A stretch of DNA of 40,590 bases, taken from Candidatus Kuenenia stuttgartensis. Lineage in GTDB: Bacteria > Planctomycetota > Phycisphaerae > Sedimentisphaerales > CAMDDF01. Below, piece by piece: positions 27,738 through 36,444 of this stretch (its first letter is position 1; each line of letters begins with the position of its first letter). The notes below the pieces were generated by a model. The model did not search any database and was not told the origin of the DNA. It saw only the letters and a program-made list of their open reading frames with translations. The stretch lies in the NCBI GenBank assembly GCA_945890885.1, contig CAMDDF010000006.1, positions 1-40,590 of the forward strand, in the 5' to 3' direction. The position numbers and the translations under genes were made by a program.

Positions 27738-28331
27738 TTACTTTCTAAAACCACTTCTTTGCTGTTTGCTGTCCCAAAAATATTCAAATATGTCAATATC
27801 TGTCTCGACTCCTCTATTGTATTTCATTTGGTATTCATCAACCATATTGAGAACTTCTAGATCGTCGAACTCGGCTTCACAGTTGCTGCAGTAATATTCG
27901 ACGCTTCGTACATCCGAATAGTGGTCATAGATATCTTGATCTACGGGCTCATAGCCCCCAGAGCCAAAAGAAATTCCGAATAGCACACTGCCTACCTCAT
28001 ATTGGCCCATTACTCTGGAATGTTCCTCGCATACTGGGCATTGGATTTTCATGAGATTAGGAGGGTCAGGTTCGTAATTTGAACTTTTGATTGTCTCAAT
28101 TGCATTACTCACCAAATCGTCTATATAGATTTTACACTCTTGTCCTGCCTGAAATATAACCTCCTGAAGCGTGCTCTCTGTGATCCGCTCATCGTTGTAT
28201 CTACAGTAAATGGAAGATGAGTCCAAAAGGTCTTTTGAGTTTATTTTAAGGTCATCATCAGGTGATTGAAGCAATCTACCCATTTTGGCCTTCACCATTT
28301 CTTTGATTTTTTCTTTATTTATCAATGTCAT
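27738..28331 (-). CDS. Hypothetical protein with zinc-ribbon-like CPVC...CSNC
   Basis: QCPVCEEHSRV...EYYCSNCEAEFDD; 197 aa; same strand as the adjacent hypothetical ORF. Confidence 0.6.
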   Translation of the reverse strand: MTLINKEKIKEMVKAKMGRLLQSPDDDLKINSKDLLDSSSIYCRYNDERITESTLQEVIFQAGQECKIYIDDLVSNAIETIKSSNYEPDPPNLMKIQCPVCEEHSRVMGQYEVGSVLFGISFGSGGYEPVDQDIYDHYSDVRSVEYYCSNCEAEFDDLEVLNMVDEYQMKYNRGVETDIDIFEYFWDSKQQRSGFRK

Positions 28332-28340
28332 TTGCTACTC

Positions 28341-28670
28341 CTAATTCTTTTTAATTTTAATTAATTTTCTGATATTTTCGTTTTCGTCGCCGTCCATAAA
28401 CAAGATTTCATTTTTTAGGTGGTCTATAAACCCTAAAAGTGTTGCTTGTTCTTCACTGGCCTCTTCTGTACCGTGACTTTCATTAAATTCATCGCAAAGA
28501 TGCCGTATAAAAAGTTGTGCAAACTCAGTAGTGTCATTCCCAAAAATCATTTTATCAACTCTCAACTGACCGTATAAAAAATCTTGATAAAAATCTAAAT
28601 TTGTAGGACACTCTTTAATGCTTTTTCTGTACTGGTTGCTGTTAAATGTGATTGTTTTAATTCTTGTCAT
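28341..28670 (-). CDS. Hypothetical protein (acidic C-terminus)
   Basis: 109 aa ORF 9 nt upstream of 27738..28331; RBS-like aggag upstream (minus strand). Confidence 0.55.
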   Translation of the reverse strand: MTRIKTITFNSNQYRKSIKECPTNLDFYQDFLYGQLRVDKMIFGNDTTEFAQLFIRHLCDEFNESHGTEEASEEQATLLGFIDHLKNEILFMDGDENENIRKLIKIKKN

Positions 28671-29053
28671 TTTTACATCTCCTAATAAATTAATTTTTAC
28701 TATTTTTACTTATATTTAGCAGCGACGCGCTGCCTCACAATTATTTATCGACGGAAATAGAGCCCAACTTTGGGTCTAATAGGCATTTTTATCGGTCTTT
28801 TCTTAAATTTTTAAATATTTCGGATTTTATCTTCATTTTCGGGATTCTGCCCCTGGCGTCTGCCAAGGGCAAAAAAAGGAGTCTGACGATTAGTAGGTAG
28901 ACCTGTAGACTGTTAAAAATGGCTTGATTGACAGCCACAAATACCTACTAAACTACTACATTCCATCAACTGTAAGGGCTACTGTTTAATATGGCATGCA
29001 TTAGTGAGTATGTGCTGTCTGTAAGAGATGCACTGCTACGACTAAAACAACTA

Positions 29054-29073
29054 ACTATCAGTTACCTGATAGT
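29054..29073. repeat. Inverted repeat ACTATCAG-TTAC-CTGATAGT
   Basis: Perfect 8-bp arms in a long noncoding AT-rich stretch. Confidence 0.7.
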
Positions 29074-29490
29074 ACTGTATCCCAACGAGGAATACAAATT
29101 CGATTAAACATTAAACTCTTGTTTAACATTACTATCAGGATTATACTCTATAATCTTTCACTTTTCAAGGAAAAAATAAATTTTCGATTATTCTTCCATC
29201 GATCTTTCACTTTCATGAGCTTTAGCTAACTTGCCTTTTAGGACGACTACAGCTAATTCTAAGGCATTATAGCAAAATCATTGAAAATAAAATGCACCAC
29301 GATTGATTCTAATCGTCGATCTTTCCTTAGCCCGACCTAAATACCCCACCCCCAAAAAAAAGATTATTAATTGTATCGAACAAGTAAAAGCAATGATGCC
29401 CCATATGGCCCGCCAAGGCTAAAAGGGGCATCGTTATGAAATTTTCAAAGAACCACAATCCATGCTAATTCTGTATATTGCTGTTGCCGC

Positions 29491-29694
29491 TTATGCTGAT
29501 ACTTTTATGGCCTGCAGTTGTTCCGCAGTATCTTTGACCCTTTGTTCCGCGGTTGAATAGGCGGCCTTATCCATTTCAATACCTATGCAGCGTAATCCCA
29601 GTCCGCACTGAAGACCAGCTATCCATAAGGTTCCAGATCCCATCATGGGATCCTGAAGAACACCATCTTTTGGACAAAAAGCCTGACTGTATAA
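29491..29694 (-). pseudogene. C-terminal remnant of a DNA (N6-adenine/N4-cytosine) methyltransferase
   Basis: Minus strand translation ...AFCPKDGVLQDPMMGSGTLWIAGLQCGLGLRCIGIEMDKAAYSTAEQRVKDTAEQLQAIKVSA*; motif I-like DPMMGSGT; in-frame stop immediately upstream. Confidence 0.8.
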
Positions 29695-29798
29695 TCACCA
29701 ATTTCTTTCAAAAAACAAATCCGAATCTTTCACTTTATAGATTTGTTGTTTGTAACTTATTTTATGACATATAGTTAAGTATAATTTGCACTACCCCC

Positions 29799-29827
29799 TT
29801 GAAAAAAAGTATTTTTTCTGGTATAAT
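29799..29827 (+). promoter_or_regulatory. Sigma70-like promoter upstream of the ParB-like gene leader
   Basis: TTGAAA-N17-TATAAT. Confidence 0.75.
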
Positions 29828-30003
29828 AATTTCAGTTATTGGCAGGTTGAATTAACATATCAGCCATTAACGAATAATAATGAAGTAAAAATTTAGACTG
29901 GTGGATTGTCTTTTGACTTTCTGAATGTAACTACATAACGGTGTATGCTTGTTGTGTGAAAGGTTGCCAGTCCCTTTTACGCGGCTGGTGTATATGAATC
30001 TAA

Positions 30004-30036
30004 AAGCCTGTTCGCGTGTGCGAGCAGGCTTTTTTT
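30004..30036 (+). terminator. Intrinsic terminator in the leader of the ParB-like gene
   Basis: aagcctgttcgc gtgt gcgagcaggctt tttttt. Confidence 0.85.
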
Positions 30037-30068
30037 GTTAATGTAGTTAAATTTGAAAGGGCGTAAAG

Positions 30069-31061
30069 ATGCTAAGAATTCAAGATTTAAAGGCAGATGC
30101 GAAATATAAGGATATATTTTCAATTACTCAGGCTGAGTATAATGCAACGGAATTGCTGGCAATTAACGACGGTGAAATCTTTCAGCCGTTATTTGTATGG
30201 AAGGGCCAAAGTATCCTGGTTTATGGGTATCATTATTGGGAGATACTCAAGGCGCACCCGGAACTAAATTACACTGTGCGGGAAGTTGAGTTCCAGGACT
30301 GGCAGGAAGCAAAGGTATGGGCTATTGAGCATTATATAGCTCAACCAGAGACTCGGCTATGGCAGAAACTGGAGGCAGCTGTCCAGTGTGAGTCATATTG
30401 GCTCTTAAAAGAAGATGCCAAAAAAGCCCATGGCAATAGGCCTGAGTCCCCTTCACTCAGTGAAGGTAACTCGGACCAGAGCAAAGAAGTTAATGCCATA
30501 ATTGCCCAAAAAGTCGGATGTAGCGCAACTTATGTGTATAATTTCAAAAAGATTCTATCTTCCGGCACAACAGATATTATCAAACTGTGCCGCAAGGGGG
30601 AACTGTCCATAAGTGCCGCATATGCGCGACTATTTCTTCCCAAAAAACCGAAAATAGCCAAACCCGGGCTTCAAACCCCGATAGAATTGAAAATTGACAG
30701 CAGGGATATTTTTGAGGATTGTGAGAAGAATACCGATATCGGCAAGAAAAACACCAATCGTCATAATGGTATTCCCGTTGATCCGATGCCGATTGCTCAG
30801 CAGATAAAGGCGGCCAATGTCCCAGATGGTGCTATCTGGGTAACCCTCCACAAAAAAGATGGCCAGATGCAGGTGGTTAAAAAGACCTTTGACGAAATCA
30901 CAGGTATTGTTCATATGACGGTCAACAGTTACCAGTGCAAAGTGGTCTCAGCAGACAATGACATAATTGTTATAGAAGCAGACCATATTAATGGCGGCAC
31001 TCGTGAACTGCGCCAAAAAGATGATTCTGATTTTGAAAATAACTCGCGTAGGGCTTCTTAG
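30069..31061 (+). CDS. ParB/N-like nuclease-domain protein
   Basis: IFQPLFVWKGQSILVYGYHYWEILKAHPELNYTVREVEFQDWQEAKVWAIEHYIAQ resembles a ParB N-terminal domain; HTH-like NAIIAQKVGCSATYVYNFKKIL. Confidence 0.7.
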   Translation: MLRIQDLKADAKYKDIFSITQAEYNATELLAINDGEIFQPLFVWKGQSILVYGYHYWEILKAHPELNYTVREVEFQDWQEAKVWAIEHYIAQPETRLWQKLEAAVQCESYWLLKEDAKKAHGNRPESPSLSEGNSDQSKEVNAIIAQKVGCSATYVYNFKKILSSGTTDIIKLCRKGELSISAAYARLFLPKKPKIAKPGLQTPIELKIDSRDIFEDCEKNTDIGKKNTNRHNGIPVDPMPIAQQIKAANVPDGAIWVTLHKKDGQMQVVKKTFDEITGIVHMTVNSYQCKVVSADNDIIVIEADHINGGTRELRQKDDSDFENNSRRAS

Positions 31062-31075
31062 GAGGGGAATAAACT

Positions 31076-32410
31076 ATGGAATTTACAATTAATACAAAAA
31101 TGTTCATTAAATATGTCACACCAGCGGCAGATATTGCACTAAAGAATGCCAATAAATATCACTGTTGTTTTGGGATGATCAAAATAACTGCATACCCTAA
31201 GGTTCTTATGATAGAGGCTTATGGTGGGACCGCAAGTATTACTGTTAAAGTCAGGCAGTCTGATGGGTACAAACATGGCAGAACAGGTGAGGTTTGTATA
31301 TTAGCCAAAGAATTAATCGATACATTGAAATCCCTTGAGTCTTTCGATGATTTACTAGTATGTGTCAAAGACGGTAAACTGAAGCTATTACCGGAGTCAG
31401 ATATCTATAACTATAACAAAATCCAAATTCAAACCAATAGTGTGGTATTGCCAGAATCATCTGAAGAATACGACCATGAACTGACAGTAGATAGAGAGCA
31501 TTTTATCAAAGGGTTAAAGCAAATTCAATATGCACCTGCTTCTGATGAAAGACTGTTCTCATATATGTGTATTGTATTTGAATCTGCAGGCAACTCACTG
31601 AAATTTACCGCAGGCTCCGGTGCTCGTTTTACTGCTGTGGAATATATTGGTAACAATAAAATGTTATCATCCAAAGATATAAAAATGATCTTCCCGAAAA
31701 CAAATATATCAAATGTACTCAGAATCTTTGAAAAAAACACCAGCTTAATGTTAAAAATTAAAGAATCAGATGGCGACATAACGAATAATATACATGCGCA
31801 GCAAGTTATTGAGAGTGACAATATAATCGTACGGATATATGGTGCAGAATATTTCACACAATATCCTAATTTAAGCAATATAATGAGTCATAACTATACT
31901 TATCAGATACCGACTAAAGTCCAGGACTGGAAATATGTCGCTGCTGCAATCACTGCCAGTAGGCATTCTTTATCAGAACCACTGCATAATATAAAGGTTA
32001 TGATAGATTTACAGCATGGCAATTTAGATGTTCAGGTTAATTCGCTAATGAGTATAAATAGAAGAGTTCAATTTGAGCTTGAAACATGCATTGCCGACAT
32101 TTCAAATAAAAAGAGCTACAAACCTTGGTTCTGCTGCGATGCAAATCATATCGTTGAGATGGTTAAAAAAAATAAAACACAGAACACGGTTATATTTAAT
32201 TTTGAAGATCAGGCAAAGCTTGACCCTATTGATGCCGATAATCCCCAAAAAAGGAAGCCTGTTTTGCTCAAATTTCCTAACCAGTTGCATAAAGATGGCG
32301 TTACCGAAAAGTCTTTCGTGCTATTTTCTATATCATTAAAATGGGACGATAAATATCTGTCTATAGATCACGATGGTGTTGTGAGCCGTTTTGAGATTTT
32401 AGACTTATAA
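31076..32410 (+). CDS. DNA polymerase III beta-subunit (sliding clamp)-like protein
   Basis: MIKITAYPKVLMIEAYGGTASITVKV; SYMCIVFESAGNSLKFTAGSGARFTAVEYIG; GAEYFTQYPNLSNIM; three-domain DnaN-like periodicity. Confidence 0.72.
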   Translation: MEFTINTKMFIKYVTPAADIALKNANKYHCCFGMIKITAYPKVLMIEAYGGTASITVKVRQSDGYKHGRTGEVCILAKELIDTLKSLESFDDLLVCVKDGKLKLLPESDIYNYNKIQIQTNSVVLPESSEEYDHELTVDREHFIKGLKQIQYAPASDERLFSYMCIVFESAGNSLKFTAGSGARFTAVEYIGNNKMLSSKDIKMIFPKTNISNVLRIFEKNTSLMLKIKESDGDITNNIHAQQVIESDNIIVRIYGAEYFTQYPNLSNIMSHNYTYQIPTKVQDWKYVAAAITASRHSLSEPLHNIKVMIDLQHGNLDVQVNSLMSINRRVQFELETCIADISNKKSYKPWFCCDANHIVEMVKKNKTQNTVIFNFEDQAKLDPIDADNPQKRKPVLLKFPNQLHKDGVTEKSFVLFSISLKWDDKYLSIDHDGVVSRFEILDL

Positions 32411-32604
32411 ATTGAAAAATAGTTAAAATATTTTCAAAAAAATCATGAAATTCGTGTTCTGGATTAAAGTTTTTTTGATTTGATTTCGATTAGTAATAAG
32501 CTGGTTAAATAACGTTGTTTGATTGGCTATGACGTAATAGTAATTTTGAGGTAATAGTTAGAATCTGTCGATAAAAATAAAATGGTCGAATTATTTCGAT
32601 TTAT

Positions 32605-32650
32605 TAGCTCAGTGTTATCGTACGACAGGATGATACTGGGCTATTTTTTT
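32605..32650 (+). terminator. Intrinsic terminator-like hairpin upstream of the 32663 ORF
   Basis: tagctcagtgttatc...gatgatactgggcta ttttttt. Confidence 0.7.
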
Positions 32651-32662
32651 AGGAGAATAGTT

Positions 32663-33055
32663 ATGTATGATTCGGAAAAATATGGATTTGTGTGTAGTGA
32701 GTGCGGAGGTCATAAGCTGGGGCATCAGCAGTATGTTAAATGTGTGATCCCAGTGATAATCTACGAAGATAGCCTAATGGGATTTGGACAGTCGGAAATT
32801 GACGAAACTGACTATATCAATGTCGATAATGGTTATATTTGTATGGATTGCAAAAAATTTGTCACACACTGCGGTAGTATGGTGCAAATTGAAGATCTGC
32901 TTGACTACCTGAGAATGGACACTGAAGCTCTCCGGCAAGAGGAAAAAGGCTACGAAGCTTATTTAAAAGCTCAGGCCTCCGCACAATCGCAGATAGAAAA
33001 GGAGCAGGCGTCCTATTACCGAGAAATAGATTTGGCCGATGAGATGGATAATTAA
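32663..33055 (+). CDS. Hypothetical zinc-ribbon protein
   Basis: ATG at 32663 with aggag; MYDSEKYGFVCSECGGHKLG...GYICMDCKKFVTHCG. Confidence 0.6.
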   Translation: MYDSEKYGFVCSECGGHKLGHQQYVKCVIPVIIYEDSLMGFGQSEIDETDYINVDNGYICMDCKKFVTHCGSMVQIEDLLDYLRMDTEALRQEEKGYEAYLKAQASAQSQIEKEQASYYREIDLADEMDN

Positions 33056-33066
33056 ACAAGTATTAT

Positions 33067-33103
33067 TTCGATATAAAAAAGGAAATTTAGGATTTATATC
33101 GAA
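33067..33103. repeat. Inverted repeat TTCGATATAAA-N15-TTTATATCGAA
   Basis: Perfect 11-bp arms directly downstream of the zinc-ribbon ORF. Confidence 0.7.
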
Positions 33104-33220
33104 TGTATAAATAACAGAGTTCAGGGTCTGTATTAAATTTGTGATCAGGGACAAGATAGCAGTATAAATAAAAAATTATAAATTACAAAATAAAAATTGA
33201 TGTAGTAAATATCTTGTCTA

Positions 33221-33258
33221 AGCCCCCAAGCAGCCTGAACTGCTTAGGGGCTATTTTT
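33221..33258 (+). terminator. Intrinsic terminator
   Basis: agcccccaagcag cctgaa ctgcttaggggct attttta. Confidence 0.8.
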
Positions 33259-33410
33259 ATGTTATTTGACAAGTAAAAATGAAGAAATGTGGTGAAAAAT
33301 AAAAAAATTTAATAAATTTTAACAAAATTGAAATTTTTTTGTCACAAAACAGGTTTAATGCAGCACTATATATATAGAACTAGTTATTCCTGGTTTAGTA
33401 GTTGAGTAAT

Positions 33411-33444
33411 AAAAATGTTTTTGCTTAAGCAAAAAAACATTTTT
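33411..33444. repeat. Long hairpin aaaaatgtttttgc-ttaa-gcaaaaaaacattttt
   Basis: Near-perfect inverted repeat in the intergenic region before the sigma-like gene. Confidence 0.75.
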
Positions 33445-33491
33445 ACTTATATATGTAAAGTTAGTAGTTAGAATATTCCTAATATAGTTGT

Positions 33492-33525
33492 GTTGAGGAA
33501 AAACCTTCTAAAGGTTTTCCTCAAC
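33492..33525. repeat. Long hairpin gttgaggaaaaacctt-cta-aaggttttcctcaac
   Basis: Near-perfect 15-bp arms with one bulged A. Confidence 0.8.
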
Positions 33526-33625
33526 AACTACAACCGAGTATTCACTGGTTGAGTAGTTAAATGGTAGTCTGTCCCCACCTTTTCTTCATTTTTGAAAACT
33601 TTATTATAAATTTGGAGATTCAGGA

Positions 33626-34195
33626 ATGACGGTGACAGATTATTTATATGTTTATACATATTTTATTCAGGATAGGCTTGATGGCCTGGTTACTAAATAT
33701 TGTTACAAATACAAAATTTACGGTAACCGCCAGTTAAATATCTGGGAAGAGGTAAGATCTGATATAGGGATAACTTTTTGCTATAAATGCAAATACTCCC
33801 TGGATATACCTATAAAGGTAAATTTTATTACTTATCTGACTGTTTCACTTTCTAAACAGGTTAAATACAGCATTATTAAGCAAATCAAGTATTACAAAAT
33901 TTGTAAAAAAGATTCCGCCTATCACCTGCATAAGTTCGGCAAGTCTACTAACGGCAATATAATAGATTTACGTATAAAAGATCCTGCCGACGAATTATTC
34001 CGCCTCAGTTATAGAGATTTTAATTTCTCGGCTTTAAATGGGACTGAAAAGAGAATAATCAAATTATATTTTTGCTGGAACAAAAAAATCAGTGAAATAT
34101 CTAAACTCCTGAATATCACTGAAAGCGCGGTCAGGCAATCTAAAAAAAGAGCACTTATAAAGCTAAAAAAATCTAATATGCATTTGTTGAATTAA
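33626..34195 (+). CDS. Sigma-70-like factor / region-4 HTH protein
   Basis: C-terminal LNGTEKRIIKLYFCWNKKISEISKLLNITESAVRQSKKRALIKLKKS. Confidence 0.65.
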   Translation: MTVTDYLYVYTYFIQDRLDGLVTKYCYKYKIYGNRQLNIWEEVRSDIGITFCYKCKYSLDIPIKVNFITYLTVSLSKQVKYSIIKQIKYYKICKKDSAYHLHKFGKSTNGNIIDLRIKDPADELFRLSYRDFNFSALNGTEKRIIKLYFCWNKKISEISKLLNITESAVRQSKKRALIKLKKSNMHLLN

Positions 34196-34239
34196 TCTTT
34201 TTTTAAAAATATTTCGATTAGTTATTAGGAGTAAAAACG

Positions 34240-34335
34240 GTGAAAAAAATATTAAACATTTACAGAGAGCAATTCATATGGCAGTTTCTCACCGTCCTGC
34301 TGTTGAGTTGCTTTTTGTTTTATGGAGGATATTAA
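34240..34335 (+). CDS. Putative 31-aa hydrophobic microprotein coupled to the helicase gene
   Basis: SD aggag + GTG; MKKILNIYREQFIWQFLTVLLLSCFLFYGGY*; TAATG stop/start overlap with 34335 ATG. Confidence 0.5.
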   Translation: MKKILNIYREQFIWQFLTVLLLSCFLFYGGY

Positions 34336-35774
34336 TGACAGGATTAAAAAATGACAGACTTCAAAAAGAACAAAAGTTGATTGGGCTATTATTAGCCCAT
34401 AAGGATCTTGTAGAGAAATTTATCAATAGTGCCGTTAAAATCAAAGATTTTGACAAAGACCATCAGCCTATTCTTACAGCTATTATAGAAGCATATGAAC
34501 AGGGGTATTTGCTGACACGACAGGGATATAAAGACAAAAACAAGAATAACCCTGTTCCAAAAGATCGGATTAGATTTGAACTGGCATATAATAGCTGCTG
34601 CGTCAACAGGAGAACAGATATCAATCTGTTTCCAGTTTTGCTTGATGGTATAAAAGAAGAAAGCTTAAAGAATAATTTCAATAACGATCTTTTAAAATTT
34701 TCGGCAAAATTGAAAAAAGGAGATCGTCAAAAGGCTATTGTAGAGTTTTATGAAGATTTAGGCAATATAGTTGCTGATATTGAAACTGATACTGAAGATA
34801 AAGTCCAGTATGAAGAAACAACTAATATAGGCGGCAGGTTTGCACAGTATGTTTCTGATGTCCTTGCTGGGGTAATCAAGCCAAAACCAAAGATATTATG
34901 CGGCATCTCCGAAATTGATGAAACTATCATTACAGGTTTCCTGCCTGGAACCTTGACTCTTATATGTGCTGAGACAAGGGGATTTAAGTCATGGATGCTG
35001 TTAAATATAGCATTAAGTGCCTGGAAAAACGGCCTTAATGTTGCATATGTTACAGTTGAAATGGATCAGGAGTCAGTTTTTAAACGAAAACTATCCATAG
35101 AAACTGGTATCCAGCATTCCCGATTATACGATGAGCAAAACATTTCTGCCGATGAACTTGTGAAAATTCAACAAACAGTGGCTTTATGGAATGGTATGGA
35201 AAGCAAGTTCAGGGTTCTGGATTTAGTCGGAAGCATTGCTACCGTAAGCAATATTCGCAGGCTGATTAAGAAGGATATTGATACCTTTAGGCCAGATATT
35301 GTTGTCGTTGACTATATATCAATTATGGCCGCAGAAGTTGAACGACAGAATCGTTATGATTTAGTGATCGGTGATAATGCCAAAGCTTTCAGGGCTATGG
35401 GCAAGCAGTTAGGTTGCGCTGTTATCACTGCCGCTCAGCAGAAAAGAGAATCTTTTGTAAAAAGGAAAAAAGATGCTATGGACTTTGGCCCTGAAGATAT
35501 AAGCGGCTCTCAGGAGCTTGCTAACGACTGTGACAATATCTTTTACCAGAGAATCTTACCGGATAGTCCAAATGAGCTGGCATTTAAGGTCGTAAAGGTG
35601 AGGAATGGGAAATATACATTTCCAAACGGAGAAACTACCGCAAAGTTCGACATTATCACAGGTACTGGCAAGATCGTCAGCCAGTCATGCAGTTATTATG
35701 GTGATTCGGTCGCGGAGAAGGACGAAGAGCCTATGTTTAATGAAGACAAATTTGAATTTGGATCAGCATTTTAA
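34335..35774 (+). CDS. DnaB-like replicative helicase (phage/plasmid type)
   Basis: N-terminal DnaB-like QKEQKLIGLLLAHKDLVEKF; GISEIDETIITGFLPGTLTLICAETRGFKSWMLLNIA; VAYVTVEMDQESVFKRKLS; DIVVVDYISIMAA; GSQELANDCDNIF. Confidence 0.85.
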   Translation: MTGLKNDRLQKEQKLIGLLLAHKDLVEKFINSAVKIKDFDKDHQPILTAIIEAYEQGYLLTRQGYKDKNKNNPVPKDRIRFELAYNSCCVNRRTDINLFPVLLDGIKEESLKNNFNNDLLKFSAKLKKGDRQKAIVEFYEDLGNIVADIETDTEDKVQYEETTNIGGRFAQYVSDVLAGVIKPKPKILCGISEIDETIITGFLPGTLTLICAETRGFKSWMLLNIALSAWKNGLNVAYVTVEMDQESVFKRKLSIETGIQHSRLYDEQNISADELVKIQQTVALWNGMESKFRVLDLVGSIATVSNIRRLIKKDIDTFRPDIVVVDYISIMAAEVERQNRYDLVIGDNAKAFRAMGKQLGCAVITAAQQKRESFVKRKKDAMDFGPEDISGSQELANDCDNIFYQRILPDSPNELAFKVVKVRNGKYTFPNGETTAKFDIITGTGKIVSQSCSYYGDSVAEKDEEPMFNEDKFEFGSAF

Positions 35775-35804
35775 AAATTATTTTAATATAAGGAGTAAAT
35801 ATTT

Positions 35805-36368
35805 ATGGCAAACAGTAGATGGCAAAAAAAGTATTACGGCAGAAAAAAAATTGACAATTGGTTTTTGAAAGTAAAACCAGGTTGTAAACTCAAAGTCAGA
35901 CTAGTAGGTGATGCAGTCCGATTAGTCAGGATATTCACCAGAGATAGCAGATGTATTAATATCGATAGTGAAGAAACAGCCAACAAGCTAAAAGAAAAAT
36001 ATCCTGATAAAGTCGAAAATATTTCGGTTAAATATGCCTGCTGGTGTTTTGACAGACATGGTGGCAAAATGAAAATCCTTGAGATGCCCGTTTCTGTGTT
36101 CAGTGCTATTAGCAATAGGATGGTATCGACTGGCAAAAAAATATCTGATATCGAAGAAGGCTGTGACTGGAAAATCAGCACCAATGGTGCAAAAGGGATT
36201 GATGTCAGGTATGAAGTCACTTATCTCAAGGAAAGCTGTTTAACGGCAATAGAACAAAACATGGTCGCGGATCGGAAAACAGACAAAAAGATGCAATACG
36301 ATTTGACTGAAATGTTCCCATGCTTTGGGTTTTGGGAAGCCGAGTGGCAGTTGAGAGATGATGAATGA
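35805..36368 (+). CDS. gp32-like ssDNA-binding protein candidate, paralogue A
   Basis: KPGCKLKVRLVGDAVRLVRIFTRDSRCINIDSEETANKLKEKYP...YACWCFDR; strongly similar to 36445..37008. Confidence 0.55.
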   Translation: MANSRWQKKYYGRKKIDNWFLKVKPGCKLKVRLVGDAVRLVRIFTRDSRCINIDSEETANKLKEKYPDKVENISVKYACWCFDRHGGKMKILEMPVSVFSAISNRMVSTGKKISDIEEGCDWKISTNGAKGIDVRYEVTYLKESCLTAIEQNMVADRKTDKKMQYDLTEMFPCFGFWEAEWQLRDDE

Positions 36369-36444
36369 TAACGGCAGTTTTGAATAAAATGTTGATATTA
36401 ATGTAGGTAAATAAATAAATTAATTTTTTTAAAAAGGAGTATTT

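Noticed and set aside
29553-29774. 73-aa plus ORF
   Set aside because: Antisense to the methyltransferase remnant, whose minus-strand reading has recognisable motifs.
33411-33525. CRISPR-like repeat array in the hairpin-rich interval
   Set aside because: Two different hairpins and one imperfect direct-repeat pair; no regular repeat-spacer structure and no cas genes.
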